A DNA stretch of 64,000 bases from Virgibacillus_F flavescens (GTDB lineage Bacteria; Bacillota; Bacilli; Bacillales; Amphibacillaceae), in NCBI RefSeq assembly GCF_050574275.1, contig NZ_CP192260.1, positions 2,604,001-2,668,000 on the forward strand. Direction: 5' to 3'. Both the position numbers and the translations under genes were made by a program. Positions 9,006 to 17,139 of this stretch are shown here, one piece after another. Every line of letters starts with the position of its first letter. Position 1 is the stretch's first letter. The notes under the pieces were generated by a model. That model had not been told where the DNA came from. It saw only the letters and a program-made list of their open reading frames with translations, and searched no databases.

Positions 9006-9476
9006 TTAGCGCATAGCGGCTCGTCTTATTCTATTTTCTCTTCGCGCTGGTGCTGTAGCGTAAAGTTGTTTTTCTTCTTCCGTTTGTGGTGCAACCTTTG
9101 GTACTGGAACCGGCTTTCCTTTCTCATTTACTGCTACCATCGTAAGAAATGATTCTGTGGTTAGTGTTTTCTTATTAAGAATCAAATCGTGTGCAGTAAC
9201 TTTCACATAAACCTCCATCGAGCTTGTTCCTGTATATGTTACAAAGGCTTCGAGCGTTAAAGAATCACCTACTTTAGCCGATGAAAGAAAATCAACTGAA
9301 TCGATCGAAGCGGTAACAACAGCACTACTGGCATGTTTCATCGCAGTTAGTGCAGCTATTTCATCTATGTAAGCTAATACTTTACCACCAAAGATTGTAT
9401 TCAAATGATTGGTATCCGGTGGCAATACTAAACGAGTTTGAATTGTCTTCGTTACAGGCACATCTATATTCTTCAT
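9006..9476 (-). CDS. Hot-dog-fold acyl-CoA thioesterase (YkhA/BFIT type)
   Basis: A 156-residue thioesterase that hydrolyses acyl-CoA to free acid and CoA. TRLVLPPDTNHLNTIFGGKV followed by IDEIAALTAMKHA is the active-site region of the cytosolic acyl-CoA hydrolase subgroup; the N and D of DTNHLNT and D of YIDE are the usual functional residues. I chose ATG 9476, which follows GAAGGAGG; an in-frame start 30 bases upstream would bury that site. The gene is immediately preceded by a terminator hairpin and a cobalamin riboswitch on the same strand, so expression should fall when adenosylcobalamin is plentiful. The natural acyl substrate is not visible from sequence. Confidence 0.9.
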   Translation of the reverse strand: MKNIDVPVTKTIQTRLVLPPDTNHLNTIFGGKVLAYIDEIAALTAMKHASSAVVTASIDSVDFLSSAKVGDSLTLEAFVTYTGTSSMEVYVKVTAHDLILNKKTLTTESFLTMVAVNEKGKPVPVPKVAPQTEEEKQLYATAPARRENRIRRAAMR

Positions 9477-9494
9477 AACCAAACCTCCTTCAAA

Positions 9495-9525
9495 TAAAAA
9501 AAACACCTTCTACAATTAGAAGATG
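9495..9525 (-). terminator. Terminator of the cobalamin riboswitch expression platform
   Basis: On the minus strand, CATCTTCTA pairs with TAGAAGGTG around a four-base loop, followed by a run of eight T. It sits between the riboswitch aptamer and the thioesterase Shine-Dalgarno, the usual place for an attenuator. Confidence 0.85.
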
Positions 9526-9579
9526 ATAATGGTCGCACAAATAAAATTTCATACGTATGAAATTTATGTTACGCAAACA

Positions 9580-9770
9580 TCCCCCTATCTCCCGTAGGAC
9601 AAAATGTACTTCCTTATGGCAGGTTTCCTGGCTTAAGAGTCATCAAACCCATTTTCCCCTTCCCATTTCCTAAGAAACAGTGGTATTCAACGGATTCTCA
9701 TCTATACAGTGGCGGGACCGCGTGGATTTAACCAACTTCCCTTTTCAACTTTTTACAGTCACCATAAAGC
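9580..9770 (-). promoter_or_regulatory. Cobalamin (B12) riboswitch
   Basis: The minus strand carries the conserved aptamer parts in order: GGGAAGTTGG, TTAAATCCACGCGGTCCCGC, CCACTGTA, and the B12 box AGCCAGGAAACCTGCC at 9633-9618. A TATAAT -10 lies at 9795-9790 with a weak TGATAA -35. Downstream come an 18-base palindrome (ATTTCATACGTATGAAAT) and the terminator hairpin before the thioesterase gene. Adenosylcobalamin binding should favour termination. No other gene lies between riboswitch and thioesterase. Confidence 0.93.
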
Positions 9771-9819
9771 TACTTATTCAATTCAATTCATTATATCATG
9801 AAGTTCACTAATTTATCAT

Positions 9820-9850
9820 GAAAAAAACAAAGAGCACCTCGCTCTTTGTT
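9820..9850 (-). terminator. Terminator of the yloU-fakA operon
   Basis: AACAAAGAGC pairs with GCTCTTTGTT around a five-base loop. Poly-A/poly-T lies on both sides, so it can also act on plus-strand transcripts. Confidence 0.85.
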
Positions 9851-9864
9851 TTTTTCGGACCTAA

Positions 9865-11523
9865 CTATTCCACTGAAAAAATATACGAATAAATCGGCTG
9901 GTTTCCATTATGAACTTCCACTTCTATATCTTCGTATGTCTTTTCTAAATACTTAACTAATTCATCTACTTCTTCATCGCTTACATCTTCCCCTTGAAGG
10001 ATTGTAAGAATTTCATCGTCTTCGGTAATCATACCCTCTAAAAGCAGCTTCACAGTCTCTAATTTATCCTGATGCGTTGCTTTAATTTTGCCATCTTCAA
10101 TGCCCATGAAATTACCATTTTCGATTGTAATACCATCAATCTGGGTATCCCGAACGGCATATGTAACTTGTCCAGTTTTAACTTCGCCAGATGCGTCTTG
10201 CATAGCTCTCTTATTTTGCTTAATATCAGCCTCTGGGTGAAAGGCAAGCATTGCGCTGATTCCTTGTGGTATTGTTTCCGTCGTAACTACTGCAGCGTTA
10301 ACCTCTGCAAGTTTTGCTGCTTGTTCCGCGGCCATTACAATATTCTTATTGTTTGGCAAGATAAGAACATTTTCTGCGTTAGCATCAATGATGGCATCAG
10401 AAATGTCCTTTGTGCTTGGGTTCATTGTTTGACCACCTTCAATAACAACGGTCGCCCCTAGACTCTCAAGTAAAACTTTTAGTCCGTTGCCCATTGCAAC
10501 CGTTACAATCGCATATGGAACTTTTTCCTTTGATACTTTTTTCTTTTGACCAACAAGCGCCGTATGTTGTTCACGCATATTCTCGATCTTCATATTAATT
10601 AAGCTGCCGTAACGCTGAGCACGATTCATCGCTTCTCCGGGGTATTCTGCATGAACGTGCACTTTCACAACATCTTCATCTGACACTACTAACAATGAAT
10701 CACCTAGTTCACTAAGTTCGTTTCGAAAGTCTTCTTCACTAAATGAATTTTCTTTAAGCTTATCCTCATCGAATTTAACCATGAATTCCGTACAATACCC
10801 GAATTCTATTTCACTGGTGTCCATGTAATCCTGGGCAATTTTATGGTGCTCTGCACTTACCATTTCTTCCATTTCAACTTCCGATGTGACCTTTTCAGGC
10901 AGCGCCTCACCTTTAAGAGCTGCAAGGAATCCTTCATAAATCGTAACTAAACCCTGTCCACCAGAATCTACCACACCAACTTCTTTTAACACTGGTAAAA
11001 GATCTGGAGTTCGCTTTAAAGATGCTTTTGCTTCCCTTACAACTGTTTCCATTAAAGCGATTACATCTTTTTCATTTTTCGACGCTTCAACAGCTGCTTG
11101 TGCAGCATCTTTTACGACTGTTAAAATTGTTCCTTCAACCGGCTTCATTACTGCCTTATAAGCTGTTGTGACACCCATATCAAAAGCATGTGCAAGATCC
11201 TTGGTGGTTAACTCCTCTTTTTTATCCATTCCTTTAGCAAACCCTCGGAAAATTTGAGATAAAATTACACCTGAATTCCCTCGAGCACCCATTAATAAAC
11301 CTTTTGAAAAAGCCTGGGCGACTTCTGAAATATTAGAGCTATCCAGTTTCTCAACCTCATCTGCCCCAGAAGTCATTGATAAGTTCATATTCGTACCTGT
11401 ATCTCCATCTGGTACCGGAAACACATTTAGTGCATCGATTCTTTTGGCATTGTTTGTTAAATTATGCGCTGCTAAGCGAACCATTTCTGTAAATACTGTG
11501 CCATTTAACATTCGTACTGTCAC
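9865..11523 (-). CDS. fakA: Fatty acid kinase catalytic subunit FakA (DAK2 domain, YloV)
   Basis: FakA phosphorylates fatty acids presented by FakB lipid-binding partners, making acyl-phosphate for the PlsX/PlsY phospholipid route. About 552 residues. The N-terminal DAK2-type ATP-binding domain contains NVFPVPDGDTGTNMNLSMTS (DGDTGTN binds Mg-ATP). MGARGNSGVILSQIFRG and DSGGQGLV follow. The C-terminal part (after about residue 300) is the DegV-like FakA domain. I chose GTG 11523 behind GGAGGAAG; it gives VTVRMLNG, aligned with B. subtilis YloV. It follows yloU by 36 bp. No fakB lies in the window. Confidence 0.93.
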   Translation of the reverse strand: MTVRMLNGTVFTEMVRLAAHNLTNNAKRIDALNVFPVPDGDTGTNMNLSMTSGADEVEKLDSSNISEVAQAFSKGLLMGARGNSGVILSQIFRGFAKGMDKKEELTTKDLAHAFDMGVTTAYKAVMKPVEGTILTVVKDAAQAAVEASKNEKDVIALMETVVREAKASLKRTPDLLPVLKEVGVVDSGGQGLVTIYEGFLAALKGEALPEKVTSEVEMEEMVSAEHHKIAQDYMDTSEIEFGYCTEFMVKFDEDKLKENSFSEEDFRNELSELGDSLLVVSDEDVVKVHVHAEYPGEAMNRAQRYGSLINMKIENMREQHTALVGQKKKVSKEKVPYAIVTVAMGNGLKVLLESLGATVVIEGGQTMNPSTKDISDAIIDANAENVLILPNNKNIVMAAEQAAKLAEVNAAVVTTETIPQGISAMLAFHPEADIKQNKRAMQDASGEVKTGQVTYAVRDTQIDGITIENGNFMGIEDGKIKATHQDKLETVKLLLEGMITEDDEILTILQGEDVSDEEVDELVKYLEKTYEDIEVEVHNGNQPIYSYIFSVE

Positions 11524-11559
11524 TATACTTCCTCCTCTTTCACTACAAATAAACAAAGG

Positions 11560-11922
11560 TTAATCTTTTTCTACACGTACACCTTGAATATAAATATTGA
11601 CTGAGTCTATGGACAGTCCTACTGATTTATTCAATGTATATTTTACCTGGGATTGTACGTTGTGTGCTACTTCTGATATTTTTGTTCCATAACTGACTAT
11701 GATATACATATCAATATGAAGATGATCTTCTTCCTGTCGAACAAGTACACCTCTTGAAAAATTTTCTTTACGTAAAATCTCTGAAATACCATCTTTAATT
11801 TGATGTTTCGAAGCCATCCCAACAATTCCGTAGCACTCTACCGCTGCTCCACCTGCAATTATTGCAATTACATCATTTGTAATTGTTACATGGCCATCAT
11901 TTGTATTAAGTTCTATGGACAT
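11560..11922 (-). CDS. yloU: Asp23/Gls24-family envelope stress protein YloU
   Basis: A 120-residue Asp23/Gls24 domain protein. Members associate with the membrane or envelope, and in firmicutes the gene is nearly always next to fakA; the biochemical role is not settled. The signature IIAGGAAVECYGIVGMASK is near the N-terminus, and VSYGTKISEVAHNVQSQVKY in the second half. AGGAGG precedes the ATG at 11922. It is the first gene of the yloU-fakA unit, divergent from rpmB. Confidence 0.92.
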   Translation of the reverse strand: MSIELNTNDGHVTITNDVIAIIAGGAAVECYGIVGMASKHQIKDGISEILRKENFSRGVLVRQEEDHLHIDMYIIVSYGTKISEVAHNVQSQVKYTLNKSVGLSIDSVNIYIQGVRVEKD

Positions 11923-12176
11923 AGTAATCCTCCTTTAATACCCATTATTCATAAGGATATTCTACTATAAACGTACTTATTTTGAAAGTACTGGTGCTTT
12001 CTGCGCACTTATCCCCTCATAACAATGAATGAAATTAATTTTTCTGTCAAGGCGTTTTTCTTGATAATTTGTTGTTAAGCCAGTCTGTCTTACATTTTTA
12101 TCGTTGCGTTAGAGCTGTTAGTATGGTAAATTATATAAGTAGTAAAATGACATTTGTATGAGTAGGAGGGATTTAC
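11923..12176. other. Divergent yloU/rpmB intergenic region
   Basis: It holds the rpmB promoter on the plus strand and, by position, the yloU promoter on the minus strand. No additional gene is seen. Confidence 0.6.
12104..12132 (+). promoter_or_regulatory. Probable sigmaA promoter of rpmB
   Basis: TTGCGT at 12104-12109, a 17-bp spacer, and TAAATT at 12127-12132, about 45 bp before the rpmB start. Confidence 0.55.
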
Positions 12177-12365
12177 ATGTCTAGAAAATGTGTTATAACT
12201 GGGCGTAAAACTCACAGTGGTAATCAGCGTTCACACGCTATGAATTCTAGCAAGCGTAGTTGGAAAGCTAATGTACAAAAAGTACGTATTATGGTAGACG
12301 GCAAACCTAAAAAAGTTTATGTATCTGCTCGCGCACTTAAATCAGGTAAAGTAGAGCGCGTATAA
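12177..12365 (+). CDS. rpmB: 50S ribosomal protein L28
   Basis: Ribosomal protein L28, 62 residues, the standard length in bacilli. The N-terminus CVITGRKTHSGNQRSHAMN and the C-terminus PKKVYVSARALKSGKVERV are the family hallmarks. Only the first zinc-ligand cysteine remains, so this is the zinc-free paralogue type. AGGAGGG precedes the ATG. The gene is monocistronic on the plus strand, opposite to its neighbours, exactly as in B. subtilis. Confidence 0.97.
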   Translation: MSRKCVITGRKTHSGNQRSHAMNSSKRSWKANVQKVRIMVDGKPKKVYVSARALKSGKVERV

Positions 12366-12405
12366 TATATCTTTTTGAGTACAACTAAACATTAGTAAAT
12401 GTTTG

Positions 12406-12435
12406 AAAAGCACCTAATTTGAGGTGCTTTTTTTA
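12406..12435 (+). terminator. Terminator of rpmB
   Basis: AAAGCACCT pairs with AGGTGCTTT around a six-base loop, followed by seven T. Confidence 0.88.
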
Positions 12436-12444
12436 CGTTAATCT

Positions 12445-12493
12445 GCTTCTGACTATTCGGCTCCGCTTTTCTCTGGCTAGCTACTCCTCCTAG
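12445..12493. repeat. 49-bp intergenic repeat, copy 1
   Basis: The sequence begins GCTTCTGACTATTCGGCTCC and ends GCTAGCTACTCCTCCTAG. It is repeated 121 bp downstream at 12566-12614 with three mismatches. Between the copies lies an inverted-repeat segment (CGTAAGCAA with TTGCTTACG, and AAACGCC with GGCGTTT). No coding potential is seen. Confidence 0.85.
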
Positions 12494-12565
12494 AAGCTGC
12501 CGTCGTAAGCAATTGACACTTAAACGCCACAAACCAGGCGTTTTCGGTCTCTTGCTTACGCGTCC

Positions 12566-12614
12566 GCTTCTGACCAGTCGGCTCCGCTTTTCTCTGGCTA
12601 GCTACTCCTCCTAG
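12566..12614. repeat. 49-bp intergenic repeat, copy 2
   Basis: Second copy of the element at 12445-12493. It is followed by another set of inverted repeats (CAAATAGGTAG with CTGCCTATTTG; GTACGT with ACGTAC) and by a shortened third copy (AATCAGTCGGTTCCGCTTTTC) at about 12692-12714. Confidence 0.85.
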
Positions 12615-12735
12615 CGCCTAGCAAATAGGTAGTCCTGATGAATGTACGTAAAAGTCAACGTACTTTCACAGTCCTGCCTATTTGTACGCCACTAATCAGT
12701 CGGTTCCGCTTTTCTTAACTTGTCTATAAAAAAAT

Positions 12736-12765
12736 AGGCTTTTGTCATGGATTTGACAAAAGCCT
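12736..12765 (-). terminator. Terminator after spoVM
   Basis: AGGCTTTTGTCA pairs with TGACAAAAGCCT (12-bp perfect stem, 6-base loop). On the minus strand it is followed by ATTTTTTTATA. Confidence 0.9.
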
Positions 12766-12772
12766 GAGTTAA

Positions 12773-12856
12773 TTATTTATCTTTTTTAAACATGCCTATT
12801 ACTACCCTGACACATCCACCAATAAATCTTGGGAGCTTAATAGTATAAAATTTCAT
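12773..12856 (-). CDS. spoVM: Stage V sporulation protein M
   Basis: A 27-codon gene for the amphipathic helix SpoVM, which recognises the convex forespore membrane and anchors the coat ATPase SpoIVA. The protein starts MKFYTIKLPRFIGGCVRVV and ends MFKKDK, nearly matching the 26-residue B. subtilis peptide; the key P9 and R17 are kept. A very strong ribosome-binding site, GGAGGAGGGGG, lies upstream. It sits between thiN and rpmB, as in B. subtilis, and is followed by its own terminator. Residue 15 is Cys rather than the Ile of B. subtilis. Confidence 0.95.
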   Translation of the reverse strand: MKFYTIKLPRFIGGCVRVVIGMFKKDK

Positions 12857-12906
12857 GAGTTCCCCCTCCTCCATTAACAAACCCACTGTATTGGAATCGA
12901 CTAGTC

Positions 12907-13554
12907 CTATCCATCACAACTCTTTATAAGTAATAGTATGCCTTCATCAAAAGAAAAAGTACCATTATTTAAAAGAAGCTTGTTTGAAATGCAGCGAGAG
13001 GAACCCCAATTCAGATCAAAATTCTTAAGTGGATAGTAAAACCCAGTTAAACTTATACTTCTAACGTTCTCAGAAAAAGGGACAAGTGATATGTTAGGAA
13101 AATCCTCATCCTTTACAATATGATGTGTGCCAGGTAAAAATAATTCAACGTGATTAAATTTATCAATAATAATACCTTTACAACTTCTATTATTGAGCAT
13201 GTATAACATTTGGAAATTTATCAATTCATGATCTAGTCTTCCGCCGGTAACCCCAAATAAATAAAGCGTATCTGCTTGAAGTTCCAACGCCTTCTCTATT
13301 GCCAGCTCAATATCCGTCTGATTTTTCTCAGACGGATATTTTTTGAAAGTCACAGCAGACTCTTTAATTTTATTTTCTTCATTCTCATCAATCGAATCAA
13401 AATCTCCTAACGCATAATCCAGACGAATATCTTTATCTGCTATAAGTAATGCGCCACGATCAGCGCCAATCCAAATATCAATTTCATCACGGAAATGGAA
13501 TAAGTTTGGAATTAATTCCTTTGGTCCATTTGCAACTATCCCTATTGTTATCAT
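12907..13554 (-). CDS. thiN: Thiamine diphosphokinase
   Basis: ThiN transfers a pyrophosphate group from ATP to thiamine, giving thiamine diphosphate. 215 residues, normal length. GADRGALLIADKDIRLDYAL then GDFDSIDENE is the N-terminal catalytic domain with conserved aspartates. KNQTDIELAIEKAL and GVTGGRLDHELINFQML complete the active site. The C-terminal beta-sandwich is shorter and diverged. It follows rpe by 5 bp in one operon. Confidence 0.93.
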   Translation of the reverse strand: MITIGIVANGPKELIPNLFHFRDEIDIWIGADRGALLIADKDIRLDYALGDFDSIDENEENKIKESAVTFKKYPSEKNQTDIELAIEKALELQADTLYLFGVTGGRLDHELINFQMLYMLNNRSCKGIIIDKFNHVELFLPGTHHIVKDEDFPNISLVPFSENVRSISLTGFYYPLKNFDLNWGSSRCISNKLLLNNGTFSFDEGILLLIKSCDG

Positions 13555-13559
13555 CTTAT

Positions 13560-14222
13560 CTATCTCGAATTTTCAGTCGCTTGAACAATAGCTTCTATTG
13601 CTTGTTTACGATCAGGTTTATTGTAGATTGCGCTTCCTGCTACGAGAACATCTGCTCCTGCTTCTACACATGTTTTAGCTGTTTCTGTATTTACTCCGCC
13701 ATCAATTTCAATTTCAAACGATAGACCGAGTTCTTCTCGCCAATCTGCAATCTGTTTTACTTTTGGAACTACACTTGAAATAAAAGATTGTCCCCCAAAA
13801 CCAGGGTTAACAGTCATTAGTAAAACCATATCGATCTCAGGTAATATATCTTTAATCATATGAGCTGGTGTTGCAGGATTTAATACTACTCCAGCCTTTA
13901 CATTAAAACTTTTAATCAATTGAATGGTTCTGTGCAAATGCGGGCAAGCTTCTTGATGAACTGTAATGATCGATGCGCCCGCTTCAGCGAATTCTTTTAT
14001 AAAATTATCAGGGTTCTCGATCATCAAGTGTACATCTAGAGGTAAGTCTGTAATTGGTCGTATTGCTTTTACAATTAATGGACCGATCGTTATGTTGGGT
14101 ACAAAGTGACCATCCATGACGTCCACATGAATGTAGTCTGCTCCACCTCGTTCCACATCTTTGATTTCCTCGCCAAGTTTAGAAAAATCTGCTGAAAGTA
14201 TAGATGGTGCTATTTTTGTCAT
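13560..14222 (-). CDS. rpe: Ribulose-phosphate 3-epimerase
   Basis: Rpe interconverts ribulose-5-phosphate and xylulose-5-phosphate in the pentose phosphate pathway. 220 residues. MTKIAPSILSADFSKL, HVDVMDGHFVPNITIGP, VMVLL-type MTVNPGFGGQSF and IDGGVNTETA are the metal-binding and phosphate-binding blocks of the TIM barrel. An in-frame extension of 61 codons upstream runs through rsgA and is not used; ATG 14222, one base after the rsgA stop codon, follows GAGGT. It belongs to the prpC-prkC-rsgA-rpe-thiN operon. Confidence 0.95.
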   Translation of the reverse strand: MTKIAPSILSADFSKLGEEIKDVERGGADYIHVDVMDGHFVPNITIGPLIVKAIRPITDLPLDVHLMIENPDNFIKEFAEAGASIITVHQEACPHLHRTIQLIKSFNVKAGVVLNPATPAHMIKDILPEIDMVLLMTVNPGFGGQSFISSVVPKVKQIADWREELGLSFEIEIDGGVNTETAKTCVEAGADVLVAGSAIYNKPDRKQAIEAIVQATENSR

Positions 14223-14223
14223 G

Positions 14224-15105
14224 TTAATACCTCGGCTTTCTAGATTGTATTTCTTCAAAAAATGAAAGATAGTGATCATATCTAAATTGTGAAATTTCTC
14301 CCTGTTGTACTGCTGCCTTAACGGCACACTTTGGTTCTTTGTTGTGCATACAGCCACGAAACTTGCATTCGCCTTTCCTCTCGCGAATCTCAGGGAAACA
14401 TTCACCTAAGTCTTCAAGTTCAACTTCATTAAATTCCAATGCACTAAATCCCGGTGTGTCGGCAACCAATCCGCCAAATAATTGGAGTAATTCAACATGG
14501 CGTGTCGTGTGTTTGCCTCGCCCAAGACTTTTTGAAATATGATCTGTTTTAATTTTCAACTCTGGTTTGAGTGCATTTAATAATGAAGATTTGCCGACAC
14601 CTGATTGACCTGCAATTACTGACACACCCTCGCTAAAGTATTCTTCAACCCCTTTTATATCAAAAGGTTCTTTGGATGAAACCAGCTCAACTTTATACCC
14701 AATATCCTGATATGCGCTAGCATAACTGTCAATTATCAATTTATCTTCTGGGGATAAAACATCTATTTTAGAAATTATAATCACAGGTTCTATACCTTTT
14801 GATTCAATTAAAACTAAAAAGCGATCTAATAATAAAGCACTAAACGAGGGCTCTACTGCAGAACTGATAATAAACGCACGGTCTACATTAGCGATAGGCG
14901 GACGGACTAACTCATTACTTCTTTTTTTTATCGTAATTAGGTATCCTTCCATGTCATTCTTTATATCAAATTCTACAAAGTCACCTACTAGAGGATTGAT
15001 ATTTTGATTTCGAAACAATCCTCTGCCTCTGCACTGATAAACACCATGATCCGTTTGGACATAGTAGAAACCGCTGAGTGCTTTAATAATTCTGCCTTTT
15101 GCCAT
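14224..15105 (-). CDS. rsgA: Ribosome small-subunit-dependent GTPase RsgA (CpgA)
   Basis: RsgA/CpgA is a circularly permuted GTPase that checks late 30S maturation; in B. subtilis it also influences wall growth and is phosphorylated by PrkC. 293 residues: OB fold (1-65), permuted G domain (about 70-235) with G4-like IISKIDVLS, P-loop GQSGVGKSSLLN and G3-like DTPGFSALE, then a zinc finger (about 240-275) with C-x-F-R-G-C-x-H and a second Cys. It is placed directly after prkC with no gap, which fits that functional link. Confidence 0.96.
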   Translation of the reverse strand: MAKGRIIKALSGFYYVQTDHGVYQCRGRGLFRNQNINPLVGDFVEFDIKNDMEGYLITIKKRSNELVRPPIANVDRAFIISSAVEPSFSALLLDRFLVLIESKGIEPVIIISKIDVLSPEDKLIIDSYASAYQDIGYKVELVSSKEPFDIKGVEEYFSEGVSVIAGQSGVGKSSLLNALKPELKIKTDHISKSLGRGKHTTRHVELLQLFGGLVADTPGFSALEFNEVELEDLGECFPEIRERKGECKFRGCMHNKEPKCAVKAAVQQGEISQFRYDHYLSFFEEIQSRKPRY

Positions 15106-17139
15106 CTATTCACCCTCTTCATATTGAACTGTTTTATTTATAAATACATCGCCATCCCGAATTACTTTATATTCCGCAGTTTGATTTGAAGCAATCGTTA
15201 GCGTTATTACATACTCTTTATCTTCCGTTATTGTTTCTTCTTTATAAACGTCTGAAATAGAATGTTCAGCATCTTCTATATAAATTTTCACAGATTGCGG
15301 AACTGGTTTTTCTTCTTTTTTAGGATCCTGTGGTGAGGGATTTTCTGTGTTAGGCTCAGAATCTGGATTATAAGGTACGGTAAACGTCACTTTTTTGGAA
15401 ACTGGTGGTTTCTCTTCTGGTCCTTTTGAAACAACTATGTTTACTGTCGATCCTTCTTCCAATTCTGTTCCGGATTCAGGTTTTTGCCTAATGACTTCTC
15501 CTTCGGGTGTTGAATCTGAAAACTCTTCTTCTATATTTGCAATTAAGTTTTCACCTTCAATATCTTTTACCGCTTCAGATTCTGTCATTCCTTCAAGATT
15601 ATTTAGTTTAATTAATTCTGGCCCACTGCTATATTCGAAAATGACTCGAGTGTCACTAGGGACTACTTTTGAATCAGCGGCAGGTTGTATTTGTCTAATA
15701 ATTTCACCTGAAGAACTATCTGATACCTTATCATAGCCAATCACTTCATATCCTTTTTCTTCTAATAATTCTTTAATTTGATCAAAGTTCTTGCCTACAT
15801 AGTCTGTAAAAATTACGGTTTCTTTACCTTTACTAACCTCAATCGTTACGGTCGATCCTTCCTTCACAACACTTTCTGATGCAGGATCCGTTCCAATAAC
15901 TTTTCCTTCTTCCACTTCATCGGAAAAAGCTGTTTCTTTTTCGGCAGTTAAATTTAGTGACTGTAACTTATTTTCAGCCTCGTCATACTCCATATCAACA
16001 ACATCGGGAATGGAAACATCATCAGGCTGAAGCAGATTTGTTACAACAAGCATTGTTGCTACACCAACGGCTAACAAAATAAATATGAGCAAAATCCAAA
16101 ATGTTTTCTTCTTTTTTTTCTTTTTTTCTTTTTTCTTTCCCTTTTGTTTTTGATTATCTTCTTCACTTGCAGTAAATGATTTTGTTGTACCATTAGTTTG
16201 ATGCACAATCGTATTTTGATTACTGTTGTCATGCAAATGATTATCGGTAATAATCGGGATTGCTTTCGTTTCCTCTCCGATACCCGTAGCTGGTACAAAT
16301 TTTTCTTCATTTAATTTGTCAGGATCCAAAGCCGTAGTTAATGCATCCTCCAAGTCATAAACAGTATCAAATCGATTAAAAGGGTCCTTTGCAGTAGCTT
16401 TTAATACAATATTTTCGACGCTTTGCGGGACTTCTTGATTAAACCTTCTAACCGAAGGCGTATCAGTCTGTAAGTGCTTCAGTGCAATAGACACAGGTGA
16501 CTGGCCAGAAAAAGGTAATCGAGATGTTAGCAATTCGAATAACACGATTCCAAGTGAATAGATATCTGATTTTTTTGTTGCCATACCCCCGCGAGCCTGC
16601 TCTGGTGACAAGTAATGCACCGAACCAAGAATGGAGTTAGTCTGTGTCAATGCTGTAGCACTCAAAGCTACTGCAATACCAAAGTCAGTTACTTTAACTT
16701 GTCCATATGAATCGATTAATATATTCTGGGGTTTTATGTCCCTATGTACGATATTATTTGCATGCGCATGACCTATTGCTGCACTAACTTGTTTCATTAT
16801 ATCTAATGCTTCATCCACTGGAATTGGTCCATATTTTTGGATATATTCTTTTAACGTAAGCCCATCTACATACTCCATAACCATGTATAAAATGTGATCT
16901 TCTTCCCCTACATCAAAAATATTAACAATGTTTGGGTGTGAAAGACTTGTTGCAGATTGCGCTTCACGATCAAAACGGGCAATAAATTCTTCATCATTTG
17001 CATATTCCAGTCTGAGAACTTTCAGCGCAACATCGCGCTCTAAGATAATATCCCGCGCTAGGTATACATTGGCCATCCCGCCCCCGCCGATCGTGTTCTT
17101 GATCTTATAGCGTTCGTTCAAAAGGCGACCGTTTAACAC
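15106..17139 (-). CDS. prkC: Membrane Ser/Thr protein kinase PrkC with PASTA repeats
   Basis: PrkC senses muropeptides and phosphorylates translation and wall-growth proteins; in Bacillus it mediates germination in response to peptidoglycan. 677 residues. The kinase domain spans about 11-270: glycine loop IGGGGMANV, Lys40 in VALKVL, HRDIKPQN with Asp134, DFG at 152-154. A basic run of lysines precedes one transmembrane helix at about 345-367. Three PASTA domains follow outside, and a C-terminal beta-domain of about 80 residues. It overlaps prpC by 7 bp, so kinase and phosphatase are co-translated. Confidence 0.96.
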   Translation of the reverse strand: MLNGRLLNERYKIKNTIGGGGMANVYLARDIILERDVALKVLRLEYANDEEFIARFDREAQSATSLSHPNIVNIFDVGEEDHILYMVMEYVDGLTLKEYIQKYGPIPVDEALDIMKQVSAAIGHAHANNIVHRDIKPQNILIDSYGQVKVTDFGIAVALSATALTQTNSILGSVHYLSPEQARGGMATKKSDIYSLGIVLFELLTSRLPFSGQSPVSIALKHLQTDTPSVRRFNQEVPQSVENIVLKATAKDPFNRFDTVYDLEDALTTALDPDKLNEEKFVPATGIGEETKAIPIITDNHLHDNSNQNTIVHQTNGTTKSFTASEEDNQKQKGKKKEKKKKKKKTFWILLIFILLAVGVATMLVVTNLLQPDDVSIPDVVDMEYDEAENKLQSLNLTAEKETAFSDEVEEGKVIGTDPASESVVKEGSTVTIEVSKGKETVIFTDYVGKNFDQIKELLEEKGYEVIGYDKVSDSSSGEIIRQIQPAADSKVVPSDTRVIFEYSSGPELIKLNNLEGMTESEAVKDIEGENLIANIEEEFSDSTPEGEVIRQKPESGTELEEGSTVNIVVSKGPEEKPPVSKKVTFTVPYNPDSEPNTENPSPQDPKKEEKPVPQSVKIYIEDAEHSISDVYKEETITEDKEYVITLTIASNQTAEYKVIRDGDVFINKTVQYEEGE

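Noticed and set aside
12440..12720. Possible CRISPR array
   Set aside because: Only two full repeats and one fragment, unequal spacing, internal palindromes and no cas genes.
14223..14405. 61-codon N-terminal extension of rpe
   Set aside because: It runs inside rsgA; the ATG at 14222 has a ribosome-binding site and gives the standard protein start.
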